A stretch of DNA of 64,000 nucleotides from assembly GCF_001905905.1 (NCBI RefSeq), contig NZ_LIVT01000003.1:821001-885000 (forward strand), in the 5' to 3' direction. Each line of letters begins with the position of its first letter. Positions within the stretch are counted from its first letter, which is position 1. This document shows, piece by piece, positions 1-8,553 of this stretch. A program made the position numbers and the translations under genes. Under the pieces are notes generated by a model. The model saw only the letters and a program-made list of their open reading frames with translations, made no database searches and was not told the DNA's origin. This DNA is from Streptomyces sp. CB02366 (GTDB taxonomy: Bacteria > Actinomycetota > Actinomycetes > Streptomycetales > Streptomycetaceae).

Positions 1-117
1 CCAGGGCTTGACCCGGACCCGGCGGAGGCTTTGGGGTTCCTTTACTTCTGCAAGGCCGTTTTCGTTTGCCTGTAGCAACCAACGGCTTCTATCGTTGCCC
101 TAAGCAACAACATCATC
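1..117 (+). promoter_or_regulatory. MarR operator/promoter region with two TTGC-N5-GCAA sites
   Basis: Two matching inverted repeats lie just upstream of the MarR gene: TTTGCCTGTAGCAAC at 65-79 and GTTGCCCTAAGCAAC at 94-108. Each is TTGC-N5-GCAA, and the centres are 29 bp apart. MarR dimers usually bind such short palindromes over their own promoter, so autoregulation is likely. A possible -35/-10 pair (TTGCCT at 66, TATCGT at 90, 18-bp spacer) would be covered by both sites. The repeats are seen directly; the promoter and the regulator assignment are inferred. Confidence 0.6.
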
Positions 118-651
118 GTGAGTGTGCTGGGGGTTCCCGTGGCGGCAAGGAGTAGTTACGAGGAACTGGCCCGGCAGCTCAGCGCCGTCGGAGCCGTCAA
201 GAGAGGGCTGGCCCGCGCACTGCCCGCCGCCTGCCCGGCGGGGTCCGCAGCCGTGCTGACCCTCCTGGACCGGCACGGCGAGATGCGCATCAGCCGACTC
301 GCCGAGCTGCTGTCCGTGGACATGTCGGTGACCAGTCGCCACGTGGCCCATGTGGCCGATCGCGGCTGGATCGAACGGTCCCCGGACCCGGCGGACAAGC
401 GGTCCCGCATCCTGCGGCTGACCCCCGGCGGGCACGCGCAGCTCGACGAGCTGACCCGGCGGACCACCGAGATGTTCGCCCACAACCTTCAGGACTGGAC
501 CGACGAGGACGTCGGCCTGCTCAACGCGCTGCTGTCACGACTCCGCGACAGCTTCGCCTGTCGTGGAGCGGGCGGCTGCAGCCCCGGAAGCCATACCGGG
601 GAGTGCAGGAACCGCCTCGGCAACGAGGCTCACACCCGTACACCTGTGTAA
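118..651 (+). CDS. MarR-family transcriptional regulator
   Basis: A 177-residue protein with a MarR winged helix at about residues 45-110. ISRLAELLSVDMSVTSRHVAHVADRG contains the recognition helix and DPADKRSRILRLTPGG is the wing, both typical of the family. It probably represses itself and the MFS gene that starts 30 bp after its stop, releasing DNA when it binds a small lipophilic ligand. The GTG at 118 has no Shine-Dalgarno sequence, so it may be leaderless. An in-frame GTG at 139, preceded by GGGGG, is an alternative start. The last 30 residues (Cys- and Gly-rich) do not look like conserved MarR sequence. Confidence 0.85.
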   Translation: MSVLGVPVAARSSYEELARQLSAVGAVKRGLARALPAACPAGSAAVLTLLDRHGEMRISRLAELLSVDMSVTSRHVAHVADRGWIERSPDPADKRSRILRLTPGGHAQLDELTRRTTEMFAHNLQDWTDEDVGLLNALLSRLRDSFACRGAGGCSPGSHTGECRNRLGNEAHTRTPV

Positions 652-681
652 CAGAAGCAAATACGCACGGATAGGAACTCA

Positions 682-3231
682 ATGGCTACGACCACACCCA
701 CCGGTGTGCGGGGCGGCCACGCCAAACACGGAGGGCACGCGGGCCACACCGGCTCCGGCGCCCCCGAGGGCACGCCGATGACGCACCGACAGATCATGGA
801 GGCGCTGACCGGGCTGCTGCTCGGCATGTTCGTCGCGATCCTGTCGTCGACGGTCGTCTCCAACGCCCTGCCCGAGATCATCTCCGACCTCGGCGGCGGC
901 CAGAGCGCCTACACCTGGGTCGTGACGGCCTCGCTGCTGGCCATGACCGCCACCACCCCGCTGTGGGGCAAGCTCTCCGACCTCTTCAGCAAGAAGCTGC
1001 TGGTCCAGATAGCCCTGATCATCTACGTCCTGGGCTCGATCGTCGCCGGTCTGTCGACCAGCAGCGGCATGCTCATCGCATGCCGGGTCGTCCAGGGCAT
1101 CGGCGTCGGCGGTCTCTCCGCCCTCGCGCAGATCGTCATGGCCGCGATGATCGCCCCGCGCGAGCGCGGCCGTTACAGCGGCTACCTGGGCGCGGTCTTC
1201 GCCGTCGCCACCGTCGGCGGCCCGCTGCTCGGCGGCGTCATCACCGACACCAGCTGGATGGGCTGGCGCTGGTGCTTCTACGTCGGCGTGCCCTTCGCGG
1301 TCATCGCCCTGATCGTGCTCCAGAAGACCCTGAAGCTCCCCGTCGTCAAGCGCGAGGGCGTGAAGGTCGACTGGTCCGGCGCGTTCTTCATCAGCGCCGC
1401 CGTCTCCCTGCTGCTGGTCTGGGTGACCTTCGCGGGCGACAAGTACGACTGGCTCTCGTGGCAGACGTACGTCATGGTCGCGGGCTCGGTCCTGCTCGGC
1501 CTGATCTTCGTGTTCATCGAGTCGCGGGCCGCCGAGCCGATCATCCCGCTGCGCCTCTTCCGCAACCGCACCATCACGCTGGCCTCGGTCGCCTCGCTGT
1601 TCGTCGGCATCGCGATGTTCGCGGGCACCGTCTTCTTCAGCCAGTACTTCCAGCTGGCGCGCGGCAAGTCGCCGACGATGTCCGGCGTCATGACCATCCC
1701 GATGATCGCGGGCCTCTTCCTCTCCTCGACCGTCTCCGGTCAGGTCATCACCAAGACCGGCCGCTGGAAGGCGTGGCTGGTCACCGGTGGCTTCCTGGTC
1801 ACGGCCGGGCTCGGGCTGCTGGGCACGATCCGGTACGACACCCCGTACTGGCACGTCGCGGTCTTCATGTTCGTCATGGGCCTCGGCATCGGCATGATGA
1901 TGCAGAACCTGGTCCTCGCCACGCAGAACCAGGTCGCGCCCGAGGACCTCGGCTCCGCCAGCTCCGTCGTCACCTTCTTCCGTTCCCTCGGTGGTGCGAT
2001 CGGCGTCTCCGCGCTCGGCGCGGTCCTCGGCAACCGGGTCACCCACTACGTCAAGGACGGTCTCGCCGCGCTCGGCCCCGAGGGCGCCCGGTTCGGCCAC
2101 GGCGGTACCGGCGGCGGGGGCATCCCCGACCTGGACAAGCTGCCCGAGCCCTTCCGGCTGGTCATGGAGGCCGCGTACGGGCACGGCGTCGGCGACGTCT
2201 TCCTGTACGCCGCTCCGGCCGCGCTCGTCGCCTTCATCGTGACGATCTTCATCAAGGAGGTCGCCCTGAAGACCAGCGCGGCGAACGACGCTCCCGCCGA
2301 GTCCTCGCAGGACGCCCCGGTTCCGGCCGCCGTCGAGACGGCCGGGGCCCCCGTGCCCGCCGCGGTCGGCGCGGCCGGGCTCGTCTCCGAGGGCACGGCC
2401 GGGGTCACCACGGTCGACACGCACGAGGCCGACGCTCCCGCCTCCGTCCCGTACGACAGCGTCCGGGGCGTCCCGGTCCACGGTGTGGTGCGCGGCGCGG
2501 AGGGCGTTCCGGTCTCCCGTGCGGCCGTCACCCTGATCTCGCTGGGCGGCCGGCAGCTCGGGCGCTCCGTCGCCCGGCCGGACGGCGCCTACGTCTTGGA
2601 CGCGCCCGGCGCCGGCAGCTACGTGCTGATCGCCTCCGCCGACGGTTTCCAGCCGCAGGCGTCCACGGTGGTCGTCGGCGAGGAGCCCCTGGCCTTCGAC
2701 ATCCTGCTGTCCGGTACGAGCGGCCTGGCCGGAACGGTCAGGGCCGAGGACGCCGGGGATCCGGTCGAGGGCGCGATGGTCGTCGTCACCGACGTCCGGG
2801 GCGACGTCCTGGCCACCGGCACGTCCGGGGCGGCCGGTGAGTTCGCCTTCGGCGAGCTGGTTCCGGGCGCCGTGACCGTCGCGGTCAACGCGGCCGGCTT
2901 CCGTCCGCTGGCGCTGCCGGTGGAGATCGGCGGCCAGGGCGTCACCCGCGTCGAGGCCGCGCTGCGGTCCGGGGCGCTGGTCCGGGGCGTCGTGCGGGCC
3001 GGGTCCGCCCGGACCCCGCTGACCGACGCCCGGGTCACGCTGATCGACGCGGCGGGCAACGTGGTCGCCACCGCGACGACCGGCGAGGACGGGGCGTACG
3101 CCTTCACCGACCTGGACGCGGGCGAGTACGCGGTCATCGCGACCGGCTATCCGCCGGTGGCCGGATCGCTCACCGTGAGCGGCCCGGGGGTCGACGGACA
3201 CGACATCGAACTCGCCCACCCGGGCGAGTGA
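682..3231 (+). CDS. DHA2-family MFS exporter with three C-terminal carboxypeptidase-regulatory-like repeats
   Basis: 849 residues. Residues about 30-530 form a 14-helix DHA2 (EmrB/QacA-like) drug:proton antiporter: an N-terminal helix with the SSTVVSNALPEI signature, GKLSDLFSKK as the loop 2-3 motif, and GAVFAVATVGGPLLGGVI as motif C of antiporters. After a low-complexity Ala/Pro linker (about 530-595), three repeats of about 83 residues follow. Each runs V-x-G-x-V with G-A-Y or G-E-F turns and a GY/GF-xP motif, as in carboxypeptidase regulatory-like (transthyretin-type) beta-sandwich domains. The family normally stops after helix 14. A C-terminus after an even number of helices should be cytoplasmic, which is unusual for such domains. 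ATG at 682 follows an AGGAA ribosome site. It is probably controlled by the upstream MarR; the substrate is unknown. Confidence 0.9.
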   Translation: MATTTPTGVRGGHAKHGGHAGHTGSGAPEGTPMTHRQIMEALTGLLLGMFVAILSSTVVSNALPEIISDLGGGQSAYTWVVTASLLAMTATTPLWGKLSDLFSKKLLVQIALIIYVLGSIVAGLSTSSGMLIACRVVQGIGVGGLSALAQIVMAAMIAPRERGRYSGYLGAVFAVATVGGPLLGGVITDTSWMGWRWCFYVGVPFAVIALIVLQKTLKLPVVKREGVKVDWSGAFFISAAVSLLLVWVTFAGDKYDWLSWQTYVMVAGSVLLGLIFVFIESRAAEPIIPLRLFRNRTITLASVASLFVGIAMFAGTVFFSQYFQLARGKSPTMSGVMTIPMIAGLFLSSTVSGQVITKTGRWKAWLVTGGFLVTAGLGLLGTIRYDTPYWHVAVFMFVMGLGIGMMMQNLVLATQNQVAPEDLGSASSVVTFFRSLGGAIGVSALGAVLGNRVTHYVKDGLAALGPEGARFGHGGTGGGGIPDLDKLPEPFRLVMEAAYGHGVGDVFLYAAPAALVAFIVTIFIKEVALKTSAANDAPAESSQDAPVPAAVETAGAPVPAAVGAAGLVSEGTAGVTTVDTHEADAPASVPYDSVRGVPVHGVVRGAEGVPVSRAAVTLISLGGRQLGRSVARPDGAYVLDAPGAGSYVLIASADGFQPQASTVVVGEEPLAFDILLSGTSGLAGTVRAEDAGDPVEGAMVVVTDVRGDVLATGTSGAAGEFAFGELVPGAVTVAVNAAGFRPLALPVEIGGQGVTRVEAALRSGALVRGVVRAGSARTPLTDARVTLIDAAGNVVATATTGEDGAYAFTDLDAGEYAVIATGYPPVAGSLTVSGPGVDGHDIELAHPGE

Positions 3232-3568
3232 CCGGGCGGTCGCGGCCGGCCGGACCACGACACCGGGACCGGCCGGCGACCGTTCCAGGAATTGATCCTT
3301 CCGGCGCGTGAGCACGTGCACCCGGGGGAAACGTCCTGCGGGTGTACGTGATCACCACGCGAACGCGTGAGCACGTGAAGAGATCGCGAAGACCCCTGGT
3401 CGGACGGCACTTCCAGCGGAGAGGCTGTCGCGACCGGGTGGAAACGGGCCCCGGTGGCGGGCACGGCGAGCAGGGGACGGCCTGCCGTGACCGCCCCGGG
3501 GCCCGACTCATGCGCCCCACGGGCCCGGCCGGGCCACGGGGGTCATCGAGCTAGGAGAGAGATACGGG
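3232..3568 (+). promoter_or_regulatory. Intergenic region before yceI-like gene, with a 14-bp direct repeat
   Basis: This spacer contains CGCGTGAGCACGTG twice, at 3305-3318 and 3364-3377, 59 bp apart; each copy includes the palindrome CACGTG. Between them lies an imperfect inverted repeat, GTGCACCCG (3316) and CGGGTGTAC (3340). The sequence GGAGAG upstream of ATG 3569 is the ribosome site of the next gene. The YceI gene may therefore have its own regulated promoter as well as read-through from the MFS gene. No coding sequence is evident. Confidence 0.4.
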
Positions 3569-4387
3569 ATGGGACTTCGCGCACAGGTACGGACGCGGGA
3601 CGGCTGGGCGGTCCAGCACGCCGTCGTCACCGTCACCGACATGACCGGCGCCCAGGTGCTGCGCGCCACCGCCGACGAGGACGGGGCCGTCCGCACGGAC
3701 GGTTCCCTGCCGGCCGGGGCGTACACGGTGATCGTCACGGCGGTCGGGTACGCGCCCGCCGCCTCCACCGCCCTCGTCACCGCGAGCGGCCGGATCGAGG
3801 GCGGCCAGATCGTGCTGGCCCGCCAGGGCGGGGTGCAGCTGCCGCCGCCGGGCGCCTGGTCGTTGGACCCCGCGCACTCCTCGGTCGCCGCCGTCGCCCA
3901 GCACCTGGGGATCTCCAGCGTGCACGGCCGGTTCACCGATTTCGGCGGCCGGATCGAGATCGCCCCGCAGATCGGGCGCTCCCGCGTCGACGCGGTGATC
4001 AGGGCGGCCAGCATCGACACCGGCAACGGCATGCGGGACAAGCACCTGCGTTCACCGGACTTCCTGGACGTGGACCGGTACCCGGAGATCGCCTACAGCT
4101 CCACCGCCCTGGCCCCGGCCGGACCGGACCGCTGGACCGTGCACGGCGAGCTGACCATGCACGGGGTCTCCCGCCCGGTCGACCTCGACCTCACCTACCT
4201 CGGCACCGGGCCCGACCCGTGGGGCGGCACCCGCGCGGCCTTCCACGCCACCGCCGAACTGCGCCGCGACGACTTCGCGATGAACTACAACCAGGTCGTC
4301 CAGGCGGGCATCTCCGCGATCGGCACGACGCTGCGCGTGGAGCTGGACATCCAGGCGGTCCAGGGCGAGGCACTGCCGGCCCAGTGA
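3569..4387 (+). CDS. YceI-family protein with N-terminal carboxypeptidase-regulatory-like domain
   Basis: 272 residues. Residues 1-85 are a beta-sandwich repeat (GWAVQHAVVTVTDMTG, then LPAGAYTVIVTAVGYAP) of the type repeated at the C-terminus of the upstream MFS protein. Residues about 90-270 are a YceI lipocalin-like barrel: WSLDPAHSSV, VHGRFTDFGG, RDKHLRSPDFLDVDRYPEI, GELTMHGVSRPVDL. YceI proteins bind long isoprenoid or amide lipids in the barrel. There is no signal peptide, so it should be cytosolic, unlike Gram-negative YceI. With the MFS gene next door, a lipid-carrier or export-partner role is plausible but inferred. ATG 3569 follows a good AGGAGAGAG ribosome site. Confidence 0.85.
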   Translation: MGLRAQVRTRDGWAVQHAVVTVTDMTGAQVLRATADEDGAVRTDGSLPAGAYTVIVTAVGYAPAASTALVTASGRIEGGQIVLARQGGVQLPPPGAWSLDPAHSSVAAVAQHLGISSVHGRFTDFGGRIEIAPQIGRSRVDAVIRAASIDTGNGMRDKHLRSPDFLDVDRYPEIAYSSTALAPAGPDRWTVHGELTMHGVSRPVDLDLTYLGTGPDPWGGTRAAFHATAELRRDDFAMNYNQVVQAGISAIGTTLRVELDIQAVQGEALPAQ

Positions 4388-4587
4388 TCCGGCCCGGCCG
4401 GCCCGGCCGTGGCGGCCACCACCGGCGCCACGGCCGCGGCGGCCCGGGCCGGTCGCGCTCCGGCCACCACGGACGCGGTGGAACGGCCGGTCCTGCGCGG
4501 GGGGCCCGCGGAGGCGGGGGCCGGGCCTCTGCCGGTCGCGTGGGCGCAGCCCCCGGCGGCGGCCGGGGGCGGTCGTAGGGTGGGGGC

Positions 4588-5601
4588 ATGGCATCGACGT
4601 CGCCCCTCGCCTGCGGGCTGCCCGTACCGGCCCCGCTGCCCGCGTCCGACGACCTCGCGCGGGCCCGGCTGCTGGTCTCGCCCTCCCTGGACGCCGGTCT
4701 CGTACGGGAGGTGGAGCGGATCGCCGGGCGCGGTGCGCAGCCCCTGCCGGACGCCCCACCGCCGTCCGGCGAGCCCTACCTGTGCGTGGGCGGCTCGCTG
4801 CCCGAGGCGTTGCGGACGGACCGTCTGCTCTGGTTCCACAGCGTCACCGCGGGGACGGACCGGTTGCTGGGCGCGGGCCCCTGGCCCGGCTCGGCGCTCC
4901 TGACCCGGACCGTGGGGCGGATGGGCGAGCGGATGGCCCAGTACGTGCTGGGGTGGGTGCTCGCCGAGTGCCAGGCCGTACCCGAGTTCACCGACCAGCA
5001 CGCCCGCGCCCACTGGGAGCAGCTCCCCACGGAACTGATCGCCGGGCAGACCGCCGTGGTCTACGGGACCGGCCGCATCGGCGCGGCCGTCGGGCGGCTG
5101 CTGGGGGCCTGCGGGGTGCGGACCGTGGGCGTCGCCCGCACCACCCGGACCGGGCCGGAGCCGGGCACCGCCCGGGCGGTGCCCGGCTTCGACCGGGTGA
5201 TCGGGGCCGCCGAGGACGCCGAGGCGCTGGGCGAGGCCCGCTGGGTGGTCTCCGCACTCCCGCTGACCGGGGCCACGGCGGGCTTCTTCGGCGCCGACCG
5301 GTTCGCGGCGGTGCGCGGGGCGACGTTCGTCAACGTGGGGCGGGGCGCGACCGTGGACATGGCGGCGCTGGAGAGCGCCCTGCGGGACGGCCGGGTGCGG
5401 CGGGCCGTGCTGGACGTGCTGCCGAAGGAGCCGGCCGCGCCGCAGGACCCGGTGTGGCGGCTGCCCCGCACGGTCATCACCTCGCACTCGTCGGGCATCA
5501 CCGCGGACGAGGACATCGTCACGGACTTCACCGCCGCCTGGGAGGCCGTGGCGGCGGGCCGCCGCCCCGAGCTGACGGTGGACGTGGGACGCGGCTACTG
5601 A
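4588..5601 (+). CDS. D-2-hydroxyacid dehydrogenase (NAD-binding)
   Basis: 337 residues. The Rossmann segment VVYGTGRIGAAVGRLLGACG has the GxGxxG dinucleotide motif. VNVGRGATVD is the family signature, and the catalytic set is recognisable as Arg in WVVSALPLT/VGRG, Glu in LPKEP and His in ITSHSSG. It reduces 2-keto acids or oxidises D-2-hydroxyacids in the cytoplasm; the substrate cannot be told. The N-terminal catalytic half is short and divergent. The gene stands alone, 200 bp after the YceI gene and convergent with the TetR gene. Confidence 0.85.
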   Translation: MASTSPLACGLPVPAPLPASDDLARARLLVSPSLDAGLVREVERIAGRGAQPLPDAPPPSGEPYLCVGGSLPEALRTDRLLWFHSVTAGTDRLLGAGPWPGSALLTRTVGRMGERMAQYVLGWVLAECQAVPEFTDQHARAHWEQLPTELIAGQTAVVYGTGRIGAAVGRLLGACGVRTVGVARTTRTGPEPGTARAVPGFDRVIGAAEDAEALGEARWVVSALPLTGATAGFFGADRFAAVRGATFVNVGRGATVDMAALESALRDGRVRRAVLDVLPKEPAAPQDPVWRLPRTVITSHSSGITADEDIVTDFTAAWEAVAAGRRPELTVDVGRGY

Positions 5602-5666
5602 CGGGAGCCGGGGCCGGTCGTCGAACCGCCGTCGTCGCCCGGCAGGCGGGACTCCCGAAACCCGCC

Positions 5667-6581
5667 CTACCGGGCCGGGGCGCCGGACCGGTCGCGTACC
5701 GCCTCGATGCCCGCGACCACGATGTCCAGCGCGTAGACGAAGTCCCGCTCGCGCATCTCCTCCACCGTGTCGCCGCCCCGGGCCGCCATGAGCTCGTCCG
5801 ACGCCTCGGTGATCCGCCGCATGTGCGGCTGGGCCCGGATCGTGCCCATCGCCTGCCGGTAGTACTCGTCCTGGGTGAGCCCGGTCGCGTCGCACCGCGC
5901 CTTGAAGTGGCCCTCGACGGTGCCGAATCCGTACACGAACTGGAAGGCCGCCGACAGCGCGCCCGTCTGCCGTTCCAGGGGCAGGCCGGTGGCCCGGACG
6001 ATGTCCTGGACGGCGTACGAGAACAGCATCGCGTTGGGGCCGATGTTGAGGAAGGTCCCGGCCAGCGGGGAGATCCAGATGTGCCGGACGAGGAGTTCGC
6101 GGTAGCTGCGGGCCAGTTCGCGCAGCCGGTCCTGCCAGGCGGCGTCCTCGCGGGGCGGGGTGATCTCCGCGTACACCGCGTCGAGCGCCAGCTCCAGGAG
6201 GTCGTCCTTGGTGTCGACGTACCAGTAGAGGGACATCGCGGTGACGTCCAGCTCGGCGGCGAGCCGTCGCATGGAGAACCTGGCGAGCCCGTCGGCGTCC
6301 AGCAGCCGCACCGACGCCTCGGTGATCCGGTTGCGGTCCAGGCCTGCCGGGGACTCCGTGCGGCGGGACCGCGAGGGGGCGCGCCGGTCCAACCACACAC
6401 TGGTCCGCGGGGCGCTGTCCGGGGTCTCGTCCCCGGGCTCGGAAGCGGCGTCGTCCGCGGCCCCGGGTGCGGACCCGCCGCCCGGCGCGGGAGCGGCACG
6501 GTTCCCGGTCCCCGGCGCGGTGCCGCCCGCGGCCTCGTCTCCGGGGGCGTTCGCGTGGTCGGACCCGGTTTCGGACACCAT
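5667..6581 (-). CDS. TetR-family regulator with TetR_C-like domain
   Basis: 304 residues from ATG 6581, which has a GAGGAG ribosome site. An N-terminal Ala/Gly/Pro-rich tail of about 85 residues is poorly conserved. The HTH follows (RITEASVRLLDADGLARFSM, then AAELDVTAMSLYWYVDTKDDLLEL), and then an all-helical ligand domain (LLVRHIWISPLAGTFLNIGP, FVYGFGTVEGHFKARC) like the TetR class C-terminal domain of drug-efflux repressors. It lies 106 bp downstream of the MFS gene on the same strand and probably represses it through the palindrome upstream of that gene. Longer in-frame starts exist but lack ribosome sites and would add Arg-rich, non-conserved sequence. Confidence 0.88.
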   Translation of the reverse strand: MVSETGSDHANAPGDEAAGGTAPGTGNRAAPAPGGGSAPGAADDAASEPGDETPDSAPRTSVWLDRRAPSRSRRTESPAGLDRNRITEASVRLLDADGLARFSMRRLAAELDVTAMSLYWYVDTKDDLLELALDAVYAEITPPREDAAWQDRLRELARSYRELLVRHIWISPLAGTFLNIGPNAMLFSYAVQDIVRATGLPLERQTGALSAAFQFVYGFGTVEGHFKARCDATGLTQDEYYRQAMGTIRAQPHMRRITEASDELMAARGGDTVEEMRERDFVYALDIVVAGIEAVRDRSGAPAR

Positions 6582-6687
6582 GGCGCACTCTCCTCGTCTC
6601 GCTCGGACCGCCTCGCCGAGCCGTCCGTTCTGCCGGAAGAACGGCGTACCGGACGCTGACGGTCCGGTACGCGCGTCCGCTCCGATG

Positions 6688-8256
6688 CTATGCCGCCGGC
6701 CCCGTGGAGTCTGCCCGGTCCCCGGCCTTCTGCGCCGGGGTCTCCCCGGTGGCCACGGGCGTCGGCGCCGGTGTCCGCTCGGCCCGGCGCAGCAGGAGCG
6801 CGGCGAGCAGGCCGCCCGCCAGGACCGCGACCGCACCGGCCAGTTGGCTGACCTCCAGGCCCGAGGCGAAGGCGTCCTTGATCTGCTCGCGGGCCTGCGG
6901 CGTCCCGGCGGCGGCGAGCGCGGCCGGCAGCGACGAGGCCCCGACGGCGGCCGGTACGAGCGCGGCGAACCGGGCGTTCATCACCGCGCCGAGCACCGCG
7001 ACCCCGAGGCCGTTGCCGAACTCGGCGAGCGTGCCGTTCACCCCCGCGCCGATCCCGGCCTTCTCCGGCGGGATGGCGCTCATGATGGCGTTGGCCATCG
7101 CCGGCATGGCGAGCGCGATCCCCGCGCCCATCACGACCAGGCCCGCCAGCATGCCCCCGTACCCGTGCCGTCCGAGCACCGCGATGGCGGCGAGGCCGGC
7201 CGCGAGACCGCTCATCCCCACCGCGATGACGACGGGCGTCCCCCACTTCCGCACGAGGCGGGCGCCCAGCCCCGTCAGGTTGAGGGCGACCACGGTGAGC
7301 GCCATGGGGGCCGTCCGCAGCCCCGCCTCCAACGGGCCGTACCCGAGCACGAACTGCAGGTGCTGGGTGAGCAGGAACAGGGAGCCGCCCATGCCGAAGG
7401 CGACCAGGACCGCGCCCGCCACCGCGCCGACGAACTTCTGGTTCCGGAAGAAGTGCATGTCGAGCATCGGGTTCGGGACGTGCAGCTCCCACAGGACGAA
7501 CCCGGCCATCACCGCGGCCCCGACGAACGCCGTCAGCAGGACCCGGCCGGACGCCCAGCCGTGCTCGGGCCCGGAGATGATCGCGAAGACGGCGGCGGTC
7601 ATGCCGATCGTGGAGAGCAGCGCGCCCAGCAGGTCGGGCCGCTCCCCCCGGCCCGACTTCGACTCCGGTACGAGCCGGACGACGGCGGCCAGGGCGATCA
7701 AAGCGACGGGGATGTTGATGAGGAAGATCGCCCCCCACCAGAAGTGGTCGAGGACGAACCCGCCGAACAGCGGGCCCGCCGCGAAACCGAGGGACGAGAC
7801 GGTCGACCAGATGCCGATCGCCTTGACGCGCTCGGTGTCGTCGAAGATCTGGACCACGACGGCGAGCGTGGTGGTGAGCAGCAGGGCCCCGCCGACGCCC
7901 ATCCCGGCGCGGGCCGCGACGAGCTGGCCCGAGGACTGGGCGAGCCCGGCCACGAGCGAGCCGACGCCGAACAGGGCGAGCCCCACGACCAGCATCTTCT
8001 TGCGTCCGTAGCGGTCGGCGGAGCTGCCCGCGGTGAGCAGCAGGCCCGCCTGGACGAGCGAGTAGGCGTTGATCATCCACTGCACGTCGGCGGTGGAGGC
8101 CTCCAGCTCCGTGGTGAGGGAGGGGATGGCGACGTTGAGGACGGTGTTGTCGAGCAGCACCGTGAGCTGGGCCAGGCAGATGACGCCGAGGATCAGCCAG
8201 CGCTGCGGGTGCCCCTGGGGGGCGAGGTCGGATCGCGGTGCGGCGGGCGCCGTCAT
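6688..8256 (-). CDS. DHA2-family MFS drug-efflux transporter
   Basis: 522 residues with about 14 transmembrane helices. Signatures include LAQLTVLLDNTVLNVAIPSL in helix 1, ADRYGRKKMLVVG in loop 2-3, and GLGVAVLGAVMNARF near the C-terminus, as in EmrB/QacA and ActII-ORF2-type actinorhodin exporters. It is expected to export a drug or secondary metabolite in exchange for protons. ATG 8256 is chosen because the family starts here (MTAPAAPRSDLAPQGHP); an upstream in-frame start would add 40 Pro/Arg-rich residues. It is first in a two-gene unit with the TetR gene. Unlike the MFS protein at 682, it has no beta-sandwich tail. Confidence 0.92.
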   Translation of the reverse strand: MTAPAAPRSDLAPQGHPQRWLILGVICLAQLTVLLDNTVLNVAIPSLTTELEASTADVQWMINAYSLVQAGLLLTAGSSADRYGRKKMLVVGLALFGVGSLVAGLAQSSGQLVAARAGMGVGGALLLTTTLAVVVQIFDDTERVKAIGIWSTVSSLGFAAGPLFGGFVLDHFWWGAIFLINIPVALIALAAVVRLVPESKSGRGERPDLLGALLSTIGMTAAVFAIISGPEHGWASGRVLLTAFVGAAVMAGFVLWELHVPNPMLDMHFFRNQKFVGAVAGAVLVAFGMGGSLFLLTQHLQFVLGYGPLEAGLRTAPMALTVVALNLTGLGARLVRKWGTPVVIAVGMSGLAAGLAAIAVLGRHGYGGMLAGLVVMGAGIALAMPAMANAIMSAIPPEKAGIGAGVNGTLAEFGNGLGVAVLGAVMNARFAALVPAAVGASSLPAALAAAGTPQAREQIKDAFASGLEVSQLAGAVAVLAGGLLAALLLRRAERTPAPTPVATGETPAQKAGDRADSTGPAA

Positions 8257-8382
8257 ACGGGCTCCATGGGTCGATGGGCGAAAGGACGAGGGGGCGAGAG
8301 GGTGGAACGGCCCGGCGCCCGGGGCTCGGGACTCGGGCGGTCGGCTGCCGAAGCGGGGGCAGGGGCGCCCCGGCATGGGCCG

Positions 8383-8435
8383 TACGGTGTACGGGACGCT
8401 GTGTCATACACCGTAGAACAGCCCTCTACGGCGTA
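8383..8435. promoter_or_regulatory. Probable TetR operator and MFS promoter
   Basis: A perfect 9-bp inverted repeat, TACGGTGTA (8383-8391) and TACACCGTA (8407-8415), is separated by 15 bp. A third near-copy, TACGGCGTA, is at 8427-8435. On the minus strand TTGTAC (about 8433-8438) and TACGGT (about 8410-8415), 17 bp apart, could serve as -35 and -10 for the MFS gene. The repeats would then overlap the promoter, as expected for a TetR-family repressor. Repeats are seen; promoter and protein assignment are inferred. Confidence 0.6.
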
Positions 8436-8553
8436 CAAGTCAGTTTTCGCAGGAGCGGACCCGCCGCGTTGCGAGGACCCGGGCGGGGGCCGGGCGGTAC
8501 GGTTCTCGACGCTGACCTGACAAAGTGCGCGATCTTCGGCCGTTGGGAGAGCC

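Noticed and set aside
679..3321. Long open frame on the minus strand opposite the first MFS gene
   Set aside because: It is a high-GC shadow: Asp/Arg/Gly-rich, no domain, no ribosome site, and the plus strand encodes a clear transporter.
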